Shown: positions 1 through 12,870, counted from the stretch's first letter. The stretch: 64,000 nucleotides of DNA from Ignelater luminosus (GCA_011009095.1 VTPC01002345.1:78497-142496), one strand, 5' to 3'. A program made the numbers and translations. Notes: generated by a model from the letters alone, not told the origin.

Positions 1-1399
1 ACTTTACCTGGTAATGAAGCATTATTGCTGGCATATGTTCGTTTTATTATGGATCAAGAAATCCATGAGGAAGGCAATCGTTTTATCAAATATAATGTCA
101 GTAGCAACAGATGGAGCACCTGCCATGTTTGGGCGCTATCGTGGATTTATAAGCCATTTAAAACAAAATGTACCGGGGGTGTTAGCAATACACTGCGACA
201 TCCATCGACAGCATTTAGTTGCTAAAAAGCTGAATGGTAGATTGCACGAATCTTTTCAATTAGTCATTAACGCTGTAAACCAAATCCAAAACAACGCGTG
301 GAATACGCGGTTATTTGCGCAGTTGTGTGAAGAAAATGACGAGAACTTTCATCGTTTACTCCTTCACACTGAAGTACGTTGGCTGTCGAAAGGCTTACGT
401 TTGACAAGATTTTTTGCACTTTTTGAGACTGTTTTAGAGTTTTTGAAAATTTAATCAAGTGGAAACCAGACATTGCGTATTTAACAGATTTGTTTACTAA
501 ATTTAATGATGTTAACTTGCAGTTACAAGGTGACAGCCTAAATTTGATTAAAACAAAGACCATCATTTCAGCTTTTCTTGTCAGAATTAAGCTAATGAAG
601 CAAAACATTGGACGGCGCGAGTTTTCCCAGTTTCCCAATTTGTCACAGATAAACTGCCAGGACGATCACGTTTCAACTTACGTTCAACATTTAAATACCC
701 TGTATCTATACAGATTCTGAAACTAGGTTTGAAGATATTTTGACTATGGTAATTCCACAGTGGATAATCAATCCGTATGGTGACATTGAAGAAATGGATG
801 TCATATTACAAGAGGAACTGATCGGAATAAACCCTAACGAAGAACTTAAGGTACAGTTTAAAAACGGATATCAGCAATTCTGGCTTCAGAAAGACCTACC
901 TGTTACTTATCCTGTATTATGGAATATCGCGAGAAAGTTTTTAATTGCTTTTCCATCTTCATACCTGGTGGAAAGGGGTTTCAGCGCGGTTGTCAGTCTC
1001 CTAACAAAAAAAAAAGAAGCAGACTGGACATCACTGACCGAGGAGATTTGAGATTAAACCTAATAACTAAATTGATGCCAAATGCTGAAAATTTGTTATT
1101 AAAGCATCATGTTCATCCCTCCCACTAAAAGCATTTATTTTTTGTTTAGTTATTTTATGTAATTGATACTAAAATTTTAATTTGGTTCGTTTTAATTTGA
1201 ATTCAATTAATAAATAATGTCTAGAACTTAACATGTATTTTTTAAAATTTTTCAAAGTGAGTAACACTATACCAGCTGTCAAAAACACATTTGAATTTGA
1301 TAAATTTACAAAAATTCAATATTAAGTAAGCAGGGGGTCTACCCAAAACCGAAAAACATGGCAAGTGGTTCACGAGACAAAAAAGTTTGGGGACCTCTG
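1..1399 (+). mobile_element. Decayed hAT transposon, 3' part with right terminal repeat
   Basis: The element enters from the left edge. Broken frames encode an hAT transposase of the ZBED5/SCAND3-like group: about 14-454 reads VATDGAPAMFGRYRG and later EVRWLSKG, motifs of the catalytic domain; 490-720 and 740-1017 continue it; the C-terminal dimerisation segment FPSSYLVERGFSAV is followed by a frameshift at an A-run near 1007-1016, after which RLDITDRGDLRLNLI continues in the other frame to 1128. The right end is AAAGTTTGGGGACCTCTG at 1382-1399, whose reverse complement starts CAGAGGTCCCCAAAC, a typical hAT terminus. A flanking 8-mer GTGCAACA (1400-1407) may be the target duplication; its partner is outside the window. 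The element is non-functional. Confidence 0.85.
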
Positions 1400-1407
1400 G
1401 TGCAACA

Positions 1408-3232
1408 GAACAGGCTACATAAAAATACGAAACTCGGAAGCTTTTTAATCGCCTAGACTAGAATAAAGATAGATCATAAAAAGTTTTCGTTATGCTATCG
1501 ATGAGTATTAAATCGTAAAAATCTTTCTTCTGTTCTGGTTCATCTGTTAATCCCACTAATAGCTTAGAATACTAGTTAGGTGTTCAAAACAAAAGTGAAT
1601 GAATATTAATAATAATCGCTCACGAGTTCTCGACCAATTTCAATATTGACGTAACTTCACAGATTATCCCAAAAGTTGCTAATTACTCTCAAATACAGAG
1701 GAATAAACTGGAGCTTAACGCAAATACTGGTCGAAAGTTTTGTTTGGTTTAATTACACCTGGCAGCAGAACTAAATAGGTAGATTAACCACCCCGCTGCC
1801 CCATAATGCCGTAGTTCATGCTATCATCTCATTCTCCGTTTCAAAAAACTAATTTTAGAACCTTTATTTTCATAAACTGAAGCCATGTATGAATGACGTC
1901 TTTCACGAATGTTTTTCGAACTTTGGATAAGTTTTGTTTTATTTCTCCGATGTTTCTGCGCAACATTTTTTTATTATTATTTATTTCTAGAACGTCAACG
2001 TTATTAGGAAATATTTGAAAAACATAAATATTTGAAGCATTAATGTTTCTAATGTTTATTTCTGTGCTGTTTCCCATCCCATATTTTTTTCCTCTGGGCA
2101 AGGATTTCTAAAACCTGTCTAAACATATGATGTTATCAAAAGGACATTATTTTCGCCCATCACGAATGGTTATTTTTTATAATCGATGATTTCATTTAAT
2201 AGTTTTTGCTCATTGAGTAATCCTAACCTTTACTTTTACTTTTCTTAATGGTGCTGTAAATAGATATCAGTTACACGCAAAAGTTAAGACCACCCATTTT
2301 CTGTTTGGAATAGAAAAGGATTATTAAGTAATTAAAAACCATAAAATAAAATATTATTGAAATAAAGGCATAACGCGTATTTTCATTATTATTCGACGAT
2401 GTTAGCTACTTGTTCCGCTCTGGTTCTCTAATTTTATTACACGTTTATGAATATTAATAGTGTTTCGCGCCACTCGCAGCCAGTTTTCTTTATAAAATCC
2501 TAACTTGAAATAACTGCGATTTTATAGACTATAATGCCTTTTATACATTAAGAATTTTAATTTTGAAAACTAATCACTTTTTTAATTGAAATTTTATTAT
2601 CCTTATCAACTTTTAAAGTAACGATTTTGTCAGAATTGAAATTTTAATTTATTGACCATTCTCTTTCGGCATAGTGCTTAAGGTAACATCTCCTTACATC
2701 ATAATTATATGCGTCAACATTGCCCATTTCATTGTTGACAGAGCAATTTGTTACAAACCTTGATATTAAGAAATAATGAACTTCACATAACGTTTATTTT
2801 AGATATTGAGGTTATAATTAACTGGCAATTTATGCAATTTAAATACAAAAGTATTAGTTATTTCTCCAAGATTACATATAACTATTATAATGTGTTATTG
2901 ACCATCAAATTGTTATTAAATTTCCTGGAAAACTGTAGACATGCAGCAGTCATCGACCAGTTGGGACCTTGCCAAGGTATTTTCGTTGCGGCATGACTGA
3001 TTACCGCCGAAAATACACCGAAAAATGGTTAGTGGCAGGTCAACTGAACTCAAGGAGTTTTCCATTTTATTGTATAAACCCGCGTTTTATATTAATATCA
3101 TAACAAAAAAAGAACATTCTGCTCAGAAAAATGACATAAGCTGACAGTTGACATGTAAAAACCAGAAAACACTGTCTTATTTATATCTTTTGGGCTTGAG
3201 TTAATTTAATTTTCTCGTTCGTTTTAATACTG
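1408..3232. other. Unannotated AT-rich stretch
   Basis: No recognisable gene. A minus-strand open frame at 1841-2101 is Asn/Lys/Ile-rich and matches nothing I know. It ends near the 3' side of the minus-strand candidate gene but no splice link could be argued. Confidence 0.4.
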
Positions 3233-4885
3233 TTATCTATTGTATTCCCGTTTTTGAAGGCGTTGAATTTCTTGTAGACGTTCGTGAGAAATGAGAGAAA
3301 AGTAGGATGCAAATCCCGTATCCATCCAATTTAGGAGACTCCAATAAAGATCCTTATACTTGTCAAGTTCCATCAAGAGCTTTCCTCCTTCTGAATTCTT
3401 TGAAGCAAATTGCTGCATTGTAAAACTTAGTGTCAGAAAAATATTCTGTACATGACGGTTATTGAAATTTTATCCAGAAGACTCGAACACAGAAGTCGTG
3501 GTTTTCTTTTAATAAGCAATTTTTATTCCGTTTCTTTCCCAAAAGTACATTCCATTTTCAAGGTTTGTTCGTAATGATTATTTAGTGGACTTTTTATCGG
3601 TTGTTTAATAAGCCTGTTTCAAGTGTCAAGGATTACACACCTGCTATAAATACTACTACATTCGTTATTAATTTGAATGTATGTGGTATACCTGTGTTTG
3701 TTTAAATTAAAAAACATTTTCACTATGCTTGAATACACACATACATCAAATAGCACTTTACAAAACATAATTATCTGTTAATTTTAAGGAAACCTAACAC
3801 TACGTACTACTAATTGGTAGATGGGAAAGTATCGGATAACAGAACTCTTCTCGCATTTCCACGTGCATAAAATGGAAATTCCCAGGTTAAACCTAAGCAA
3901 TTCTGCCTTATTTATAAAATTTAACAAAAAAAATCTTGAATTAGACTTCATATAAGTTTTTCTTTTGAAATATTAATAAAACCAAAAATGAATACGCGAG
4001 CAACTGACTTGATTATTGCCTATAACGTGCAGAAAATAAATAGGTAATGGGTTGGTCGTGCAGCTGTCATATTTAACTGATGCTTTTCAGTTGGGTAGTT
4101 TCCAAATTCTCAAAAGACGTGCTTGTCCATGTCAAAAATTTAGCGATGCTCCTTTTGCTGTTTTTAAAACCAAAGTACAGCAATAAAGTATCTAGACAGC
4201 TTATGAAAGACACATTCTTAGCATGTTTGGGATAAAATTGAATAATTCGAGTCTTAAAATTCTTTCGGAACCTTTTCTTGATAATTACGTGCTTGACCTA
4301 TTTTTATTTTACGCAATACATTTAACAATTAACACTATGGTGTGAGCTTAGCATTTCTCATCTTATGTTTATCGAATGTCCCACCCAGTGCAAGGTTTTC
4401 ATACATAATAAAGGAAAATAAGTAGAACCCGTCTTGGAATAACATGATTTCAGCAAACTTGAAAGCCTCACACTGTGATCAACTGAAGCTTTTATTTACC
4501 AAATAAATACGAAGAGAATTTCTGTTGTAGTAACCCAAACGCCTAAGGATTCGAAGATACCAAACGAAACATCCCAAGCAGTATTCATTGGATTCATAAG
4601 AACACATTGAGGCGAAAACTATTCTAACTCACGCAATATTCTGCTAAATCTGGTATGAATTTCTAGAAAGACGTACGTTAAAATGCAGTTACGCAATCCG
4701 CTTATAGAGCGCTTGTTTCTTCTTCTTCTTTTATTAATTAATTGCAGATTTACATTTTCAATTGGCATTTTAAAGAAAGGTTTCCACATAGTGCCTAAAA
4801 GTGGTATTAGACGTCCAAGTTCCTTCTCAAACTGTCTTGCCTGAAAAAGGAACTGGTCAGGTTGACCAGCACATGCAACTACCAT
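3233..4885 (-). CDS. Unrecognised two-exon candidate gene, minus strand
   Basis: Not a known family to me. Exon A, 4885-4677, opens MVVACAGQPDQFLFQARQFE, contains GRLIPLLGTMWKPFF and the strongly basic KRRRRNKRSIS, and ends in phase 2 at a GTACGT donor. Exon B, 3425-3233, follows a CTGACACTAAG acceptor in the matching phase and runs through GKLLMELDKYKDLYWSLLNW to a stop after KREYNR. Joined, it gives about 133 residues. The residues just before the first Met read CFLAS in frame after a stop, so a signal peptide could continue into an upstream exon not identified. The KRRRRNKR patch would suit proprotein cleavage or nuclear import. Amino-acid composition is more protein-like than in neighbouring chance frames, but this remains a prediction. 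Confidence 0.3.
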
Positions 4886-4988
4886 GCTTGCTAAGAAGCA
4901 TTAAGAGATTCTGCCTATATATAGATAATTTTCTCAGCAAACCAACTTAACTAATCAACTTACCAGGAACTTGGACGTCTAATACCAC
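4801..4988. repeat. 24-bp perfect inverted repeat
   Basis: 4801-4824 and 4965-4988 are exact reverse complements (arm begins GTGGTATTAG and ends AAGTTCCT), separated by 140 bases. The first copy lies in the putative exon at 4677-4885; the second abuts a GTAAGT-like donor on the minus strand. The length rules out chance, so it is a local inverted duplication or foldback remnant. Confidence 0.85.
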
Positions 4989-5533
4989 CTTACTGGGCAT
5001 TTTTCTCCATATCATTGGATGTAGACATTGTTCAAAACTTCACACTTCACACAAAAAAGCAAAATATATTTTTTTCCAATAAGACAACTAAAGTTTCGTA
5101 AGTAACATAAGCTGATGGATGCCCCAAAACTCACTTGGCATTATTATTCGATGCTACAATTTACTTTTTAAATCCATAGTAACGGGGAAAAAGGAGAATT
5201 GAGCCTTTGCAAAAGATTGTGAAAAAGTCAAGCGTGTATTGCAAGCTAGTATTAATTACTTGATTAAAAGATAAGGATTTTAAGAAGTTCGAAAGTGTAA
5301 CGAGGACTGGTTTAGCAAATGCGTCTATTTTAATCGCCATCATGAAGTTACTATCTTTTAAAATCTTTTGTGCGAAAACTATTGATAAGGAGATTAAGAG
5401 GAGAGTGAAAGGGAATTAACTAAAATTAAGAGTGTATCCTCGAGAGGAACAGATTACCGATATTCTAACTAGAAGCGTTGCAAGGAAGTGCAATTTTGAT
5501 TAGGATCTCTTTAACACGAGTACGTTTGTTTAA

Positions 5534-6970
5534 CCCGTGGTACCACATCAGATATGTTTCGAAAAATATCTTTTGTATCAATTACATTGCTTGATGTTAA
5601 CACAAACAAACATATTTAGTTATGATTATCAATCTTGGTTCAAACATTTTTGGATAAAAAATGGTGTAGTTGTTAGACACCCTTGGTTGCGCCACATCAA
5701 TTTTCTTCTGTTTTCCTTTGGACCAACTTTTCGCCTTGGACAGCGGCGTAATTGTGTCATAATTTGTAGCTTCCATCTCACCAACAGCAGTTGATCTTTT
5801 TCGTATTGAAACTCAAAATACCCTCGATTCCTCTTCTTCACTGGGCAGCAGACGTTTATTTGTGTAATTGTCTCTTATGGTTCCAGTAGCTTTACAGCCT
5901 ACATTTTTCAAGGTACTAAGGTTACTCACTAACAGCTTCAAGTAATTCAAGCACTACTTGGAAACCTAAAAGCAAATCACCAGCTCCTTCTTTATAAAAT
6001 ATACAGTTTGGCATCACAATATGTGTCGAATTTGTAGCAAAATCCCGTAGAAGAGCAAAGCATCCAATCTTTGTAACTTAATCGAACTGGCTGTCTTCTA
6101 ATAAATTGTTAGACGAATGGTGACCATAATACTTTATCATCGCTTTGTCTATTGTCAGTTTTTCATGAAACACTCCATTGCAAAAATTGTTGTTTAGCTT
6201 CTGCATGAGAGAACAGTACATTTTGTCGGTTTTATCTGTTTCTGCATTATTAGCGATGTGAAAATACTTTTTATTTCTTAGTGTTTGTTCCGACTCATCG
6301 AATTGGAAACAATTGAAACACCGATATAGTTTCCCTCTTGGTAGGCGATGATATCTCGAAAACTATAAAATGCCAGTGAGAACCTTCAATTCTTCTTCTG
6401 TAACAGTAAATGCGTGGTCGTTTTTATCAGCTGTTTACGTTTTTGTTTTTTGCACTAGATGCTTATTATGTTGAGCTTCTCAAATACTTCAACAGGGCCC
6501 AATCCTTTCAATTCAGACTTCATTTGTTTCTCTCGCTCTAAATGGTCATTGCTTTGGTTCATACTTACATCCATCATCTGGTTTGTCCATTATCTACAAT
6601 TCGTCGCTTTTTATTTCTAGAAATGTCTACACCAATATTATATAATGCTGTCAAAGGATCATCGTCAGAGTCATAGATCTCGTCATCTAATGGAAATAAT
6701 TCGACTTCTCCGGGTACGTCAAGTGGAAGGCTAATGGTCCGTAGATTGTCCTCTTTAAATGCTTCTGCATGCGTTTGATAGTCCGTGTCCGGTGGAATAA
6801 TAACGATTTCAAAATTTCGTTGTTTATCTTGAATGTTGTCTATGCAACACCAAGATGCTGATACGTTTTTCAATAAAAACAAACCCGAATTTATAGGTTC
6901 AAGATCCATTCTACTTTCTATAAGTACCAAACGCAAAATTGTCAAGTTGTTTCTGCCGTACTCAGACAAT
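5534..6970 (-). mobile_element. Decayed piggyBac-family transposon (PGBD3-like transposase)
   Basis: Reading the minus strand from about 6830 down: IVIIPPDTDYQT and DVPGEVELFPLDDE match the acidic N-terminus of PGBD2/3-type proteins; 6270-6090 reads FHIANNAETDKTDKMY, then GVFHEKLTIDKAMIKYYG, the conserved catalytic region; after a frameshift at about 6110 comes FIRRQPVRLSYKDWMLCSS; 5990-5930 reads GAGDLLLGFQVVLELLEAV; 5841-5640 reads KRNRGYFEFQYEKDQLLLVRW and, shifted, KKIDVAQPRVSNNYTIFY. Several frameshifts and stops; not functional. One possible end is TTAA at 5530-5533 followed by CCCGTGGTACCAC, fitting piggyBac's TTAA target and CCC..GGG termini. The other end was not found. Confidence 0.85.
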
Positions 6971-6999
6971 CGGCAATAAACCGGCAGTACAAAAAGGAG

Positions 7000-9900
7000 C
7001 TAAATATACACACGATTTTAGGTTGCACCGGGAAAGCAACTGAAGGAAATGCAGCAAACTATACTAGTTCATGAAAAAAGAATACTGCATAGTCGACTAA
7101 ATATGCAAAACTGACAACAGATGTCACATAATAGAAATTCTTAGATTATGTACTTAAATGAGTACAGCGGGCCAAAATAAGTTAATGAAATAAAATGATA
7201 AGTACCTTCTGTACCTACTGTATTTGATTATTCTTCCTTCTCACCACTCTTCTCTCACTTCATATTGACCATGTCATATAGAAATTTTGTTTTTCCAACT
7301 CTCCAAGATATTCTCACTATATTCAGTGCATACATTTTATTATTTTGGGTGTTGAAAATGAAAAAAGCTTTTCTAGTGAACAGTTGAAGTTGTTATTGTT
7401 ATAAAGAAGAACAGATTTATCAGTCAAACTGTAATTTAAGATAAGAGTCATTAGAAAAGCTGAAACTTTAATTGAGTATGATTCTTCAGTTCTTCTTCTA
7501 GAACTGTTGATGTTAAGTGAGAAGAAGGCTTGAAAACATTTATTTGCCACACCGTTCTTTTTGTAAATTATTTGTTTTTAAGTACATCTGTTTTTCTCTT
7601 CTAAAACGTTTCTGAACCTTCTTTGTAGCTTCAAGAACGTTTCAGTCATTAATGTCACGTTTTTCAGACAATATTTTCCCCTCTTTGAAATGGATGCTCA
7701 TTTTGGCAAAAGCAAACCTATCGCTTAATATCTCAATGTGAATTTGTATTCAGCAACAAGTGTTTCTAGTAGATTTTGCGTTTTGCTCTTCTGTTTGACA
7801 TTTCGAGTTTCTATTTCGGGATATCTTATTATCGGTTGTTTTGATTAAGGCAAGAATTCTTGAGAACATTTTTATTTGATTTGATTTGTTTATTTATTTA
7901 TTAGTATTTTGAATTTCATATTTCATTAAGTTCTTATGCGCAATCATTGTTACTTTTAAAAGCTTTGTTGTATACCTATAGAATTAAGTTCTGTTATTAT
8001 TAAAAATTATTTTTTATATTAAAAGTTGTCAGTTGTTACGCCACTGCACAGTTTTATGATTTATATTGATTACTAAATCAATAAGGAGAAAAAAAGAGAA
8101 ATTATTCCGATTTAGGAACGGTTTTTCTCTAAAACAAACAGTAATGTGAGGCTTGAAATTTTTGTTATTACAGAACGCACAAAAAATTGTAATTATTCTT
8201 GGGCTTAAATTAAGGTACAACACTTTCTCATAATTGTGTGCTTAGTCAAATTGTCCTACCATCACGAACAGATTAAATTTGTTTATCTATTTAATACGTC
8301 GTTGGTTGTTAGGCGTTATCTAGTGGATTTAATCAACATGTTTGGTGATGTATTCCACGATCAATACGCACTTCGGCCTGTCCCGGTTCTATCTACGACT
8401 AGAGCTTTATTATTAAATGGGGAAATGCCTTGAAACGTTGTGTCACACAAACCCGTGTTTCTTGCCTGGTGTACACTGCATGATTAAAATATTTTTCCCA
8501 TTAGTTATTAATGGAAAACCTTAATTAAATCCAAATGAAAGCGGAGGAATATTGTTGACTTGTCGAATTTGCTTTTGTTAACAACGGACCGGTTTGAATT
8601 TTACCACTTTGATGTTTGTTTATTACGCAGAGCATTGAACGTATAATTGGATAAAACCGTTTTATATTAGGCTAATTCTAGGTTGGACTTTATGGGCCTT
8701 TTTTCCTGTTATCTGTTTTTGTTTTCAATTTAATTGAGTATGGCAAGAAGGAAAACTTTATTAGGGCTCTGCTTTATGAGAAACAAAATTTATTGCACAC
8801 TTGTAGAATATGAAGTTGTTGAAACACCACAATGCTAAATATCATCATCATCATCGTACTTAATTTCAATCTCTACTCAATAAACATCTTAAAGCAGAAA
8901 TAAATTCCATAAGGTAAAGTTTGTTAGAAAGGATTATATTTTATGATAAAAGTACTCTCGAAATTTTAATATCGCAGTTTGCTACATCAAAGATCCATAA
9001 AAGACTCAGAATTTAATTTCGATTAAATTCTTGTCCGTGAAGTACTTGTGATATTAAAATTGTTGAAATTAAAATTATTCGGGATTTTACAGAAGTTCTA
9101 TTTAAAAAACAAATTCTAGTTTCCTTACTACACAAAAGATATTTTCTAGTTTTATTTCTGTTATTATCTTGTATATGAGAAATGTTAATAAGAAAAATAA
9201 ACCACTCGGGCCGCTTGTTATGCAGAGCATCTTTGCACCTTTATGTTTGCTTTACAAACATTGTAATTGCATAACTGGTTTTTTGGGGTTAATGACTTGC
9301 AGAAGGATTCAGTTCACGTGTCACCAACAGTATGTGCCTAAATTCCTAGCGAGAGTAATATTTGGAATAAATGAAATTCTTCCATAAAAAGAAAACCAAA
9401 CCAAAACTAATCAATCAGTTTTCTGTAGCAATCTTGAACTAACCTAAAACAAGAAAGTAGATAGTTATTAGAGTAATATTTATAGGTTATGTTTGATGTT
9501 AACAATCTATTTTTCCTAATTTTCTTATTGGGTCCAGTTGCAACAAAATCTTAATATTAAAACATTTTCTGTGTTTAAATACTCAAATTCTTGTGCCAGG
9601 TTAGTTTTGCTTAACGACCCCTGTAAAAGGCGATTAAAATTGCTACAAAAGATAATAAAAATAACTGAAAGGTTGGCGGTTTACGCAAAATTTCTCTTTA
9701 AAGTTACTAAAATTGTTAAATTATGCATTCATTTTAGACGTCTGTTGAATATTAATTAATCCCAGTTTTATTTAATGAATTCAGATTACGCGAATTTAGA
9801 TTTTATTTTACCAGATTTTAATTAACCTATTTGCTTCACGAATTTGGTTTTACATATTTCTGAATACTTTGCATGCTTCCCTTAAATTCATTTTATAAGT

Positions 9901-11484
9901 TTGTTATTATGGCACTTTGGTTAATTTATTTTTCCTTTTTTCCTTGCCATGTTGCTTATGGGTGTTACAATTTTATACAGAAAATTAGAAATTTTCTTTT
10001 TTTAAAAGCTTTAAGCTGAGGAAATTAAATTTTAATGTCTTATTTTAATCCCCATTAAGAATTTGTGTGCTCTGAATCGGTAAAATAATAAATATTACAT
10101 TAGCTGTTAAATGTATTTTATGTTCTCTTTTTCTTCATTTTAAGCTAATTACACTAAAATGAAAACAAAGATTTAATACACTTACTAACGGACCAATACG
10201 CTAGTTGTAAATTTAACTTCTCCATCGCGGTTTCGCATTATACCTTCGCAAGTTTACCTTTAGTTTCGTAGAATAAACACAGAAGATCCGATCCGAGCAG
10301 CAGCGAGTGTGTTAAACAAATACAGGAATGGATTAGATAAACAAGAAATCAGGCTGATCCTATACACTTTTTTTCCCCAACTTCAAGAATAATTTTTCAG
10401 AGGAAGTCTGGCTTCACATGATCGACCTTTAATTGCATATATAATTCTAATTATGGTGGAAACTGCACCTACAACCACGAAAATGGAATGTTTGCATAGC
10501 CCACACCTGTTTCAGCAACATCATCGAGCTCTCATTAAAATTATTAATTAGGTTAAGCAATATTTGTATATACGGTGCTTTGTATTATGTGTATTTTGGT
10601 GTTTCTCACAAGGTCTTGATAATAACGCCAGATGCGATAATACTTACAATTCACGACCTTCCTTTACATGGACTTACCTGTATTAATAGATCTTTTTTTT
10701 GTTTGGTATGCATCTTATTGAACATGCAAATGAATTCTTGCGAAAAACCTTGGAAATATGTTCATTTAATTAAAATGTTGACTAAATTGAAAATTATTTT
10801 TACAACGTGCAGTACGTTCGTTATTGCTTAAGAAGGATTGAATTTAATCAGGCATTGAATTGCCACTAATGAATGCAATGATAAACAAACTACAATGAAT
10901 CACTTGATTAACTAATTATGGTGGATTTTAATTTTATATAAACAAGTTTTTCTATTCTACTCATTGTTACTGTATTCCCTCCATATGAATCTTTAATCCC
11001 TCTGACCACTGAACTCCTTTTTGCTCTTAAATTGATACCATTTTCTCATTTTTATGACGTCATGGTCAGTCATCATTGTTATCTAATTGAGAAAAAGAAA
11101 TACTAAAATCCAATTTTATAAAGAATATTTGCTTGCTCCCTACTGTCATCCTCCTGAGAAGTAATGAAATAGTTAATGGTATGAATACTTAATATGTACA
11201 TTTCTAGATGCACAAAATCAAGGAAATAATGGAAAGAAGATAACAAAATCAAGTTTATAACGAACGCAATAAGGAAAAAACGAGACAGATTATAGAAATG
11301 TCAAAACAATAGAAAAAGTGTCGCTTGGTGCTGAATATCTTCATTTTTGAAAGTTGCCTTAGGGCTACTTTTTTGAACATTATGTAAAATTTGTCTGCCC
11401 TGCTCAAATCCTTGGGTTTTAGACATTTTTTGAATTGTGTCTGAGGAAACTTCGAGCTACCAACTAACTATGGAATTTGGACTA
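7000..11484. other. Unannotated intergenic stretch
   Basis: No firm gene, RNA or transposon. An (ATC)5 microsatellite lies at 8841-8855. An open frame at 8236-8433 (+) has a protein-like second half (RRYLVDLINMFGDVFHDQYA) but no family match or splice support. Confidence 0.4.
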
Positions 11485-12603
11485 AGAAATGATCCGTTTA
11501 AAATCCGGCAGATTAAATTGTTACAAGAAAACCTACAAAATAATGCCAAATTATTTAAGAAAAATTTTAAGAACTATAAAATAACCGAGTTTTTTTTCTT
11601 GATCCCCAACATAAGCTTTTGTACAACATCCTCATTCATACTTCTAGATGTCTCTATTTTATTCTAAATTGTAGCGTGTCTGAAACGTTAAATTTTGTAT
11701 TTCTCAGTTTTCTTTTGGTTTGCGCCCAATAATTCTGTATAGGGCGCAGCTCAGGGCAATTTGGCGGATTCACAGCTTTAGGGACAATTTCTTTTGCACC
11801 ACGACTGCAGCGGCACGAAGCTAAGTCCGGCCAAAAGAAAGCAGAAACTATATGACGGTCTAAAAAGGGTTTTAGTCTTTTTAGGCATTCTTGCACATAA
11901 ATTTCGGTGTTAATTGAACCAGTCGTTATAAATTCTTCACTTTTCAAGCCGCAGCTGCAGAGAGCCTGCCAAATCAGGTATTTTTTGGATATTTGGTAAT
12001 CTTCTTATCTTTATATTTAGAATCTACATTTCCTCTTCGGTCAGCAACGTAATACTCTTGCCCTGGAATCTGACTGAAATCTGCAATGCTGTAGGTTTCG
12101 TCATCCATTACGCAGCAATTAAATTTTGTTAGAACATTGTCTGGTTTGAGTTTTGGCAACTGTGCTTTTTGATGTACCAGCTACCACAGCAACAGTCCTT
12201 CTTTCTGATATGGTTGGGTTTTTTTGAAATTGCTTAATTATATTTTTCTCTTTTCTTGTATCAGCTGTCCTGTTTCCACCTGAACCAATTTTGGTTTCTA
12301 CTGACAAGCGTTTTGCATAATTACTTATTACATTTTTTACCGTCGAACGTGCGATTTTTAAACTTTTTGCGAGCCGGACTTGAGAAATATTGCAATTTTC
12401 TAAATATTTGTTCAAAATTAAAAGCTTTCCCTCTTTTTCATTCATCTTAAACTTTCTCAAAGAGTAAATGATTTTGAAGTGGTTAATTGCTAAATTAACA
12501 TTGCAATGACAGTTAACAAGTGACAAAATTGTTTTAAAATCGAAATGCAAACAAAGCTACTAGACTAAGAATTATCCTGTCAAGTTTTAAACGGACCATT
12601 CCT
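11485..12603 (-). mobile_element. Decayed Tc1/mariner transposon with both terminal repeats
   Basis: The terminal repeats AGAAATGATCCGTTTAAAA (11485-11503) and the reverse complement of 12585-12603 agree at 17 of 19 positions. Both sit next to TA (11483-11484 and 12604-12605), the expected target duplication. The minus strand encodes, in pieces, a helix-turn-helix N-terminus (ISQVRLAKSLKIARSTVKNV, about 12400-12340), then LTKFNCCVMDDETYSIADFS with the catalytic Asp at about 12125-12065, GLKSEEFITTGSINTEIYVQ and FFWPDLASC at 11950-11820, and NPPNCPELRPIQNYWAQ at 11780-11730. Frameshifts separate the pieces. About 1.1 kb, near full length, dead. Confidence 0.9.
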
Positions 12604-12675
12604 TACTCTCGCCGACATTTTATGCAGGTAGTTCTCCATACAAAACGGCATAAGAACATAATTTCCATTTATATT

Positions 12676-12743
12676 AGGAAATGCAGGATTTGAACCTGCG
12701 ATCTTCGACCTTCCCTTCCAATGCTTTACCGACTAAATTCCCA
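12676..12743 (-). other. tRNA-like sequence (Lys-like), minus strand
   Basis: On the minus strand a T-arm GCAGG-TTCAAAT-CCTGC with a perfect B box is preceded by AGTCGGTAAAGCATTGGA resembling an A box and D loop, and six of seven acceptor pairs can form. The anticodon stem is poor, so it is more likely a tRNA pseudogene or SINE head than a working tRNA. Confidence 0.4.
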
Positions 12744-12794
12744 GTATTATTGTCAATAATATAGAAAATATCCCCCTTCGAACATTGATGACTT

Positions 12795-12870
12795 GATGGC
12801 TGAAGTTATACTAGAGCCGCGGTACGGAAAGCGGAAAGACGCAGGTTTAAATCCTGTTCGAGATTGAATA
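12795..12870 (+). repeat. tRNA-derived SINE-like head (Ser/Leu-like)
   Basis: A box-like TGGCTGAAGTTATACTAG at 12797-12814 and B box GGTTTAAATCC at 12844-12854 inside a GCAGG/CCTGT stem. The same plan recurs at 54275-54345 (+) and 52582-52650 (-), which argues for a dispersed family rather than a single pseudogene. Confidence 0.4.

Noticed and set aside
1331-1344. CAGGGGGTCTACCC inside the hAT end, resembling a second terminus
   Set aside because: It lies 55 bases inside the true end and is probably subterminal; no independent target duplication.
8236-8433. Protein-like open frame on the + strand
   Set aside because: No family match, no splice support, and its Met lies in the less convincing half.
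8841-8855. (ATC)5 microsatellite
   Set aside because: Real but short and unremarkable.
10270-10330. GC-richer patch considered as hnRNP K first exon
   Set aside because: No TATA or initiator plus donor combination that singles it out; left as an unproven possibility.
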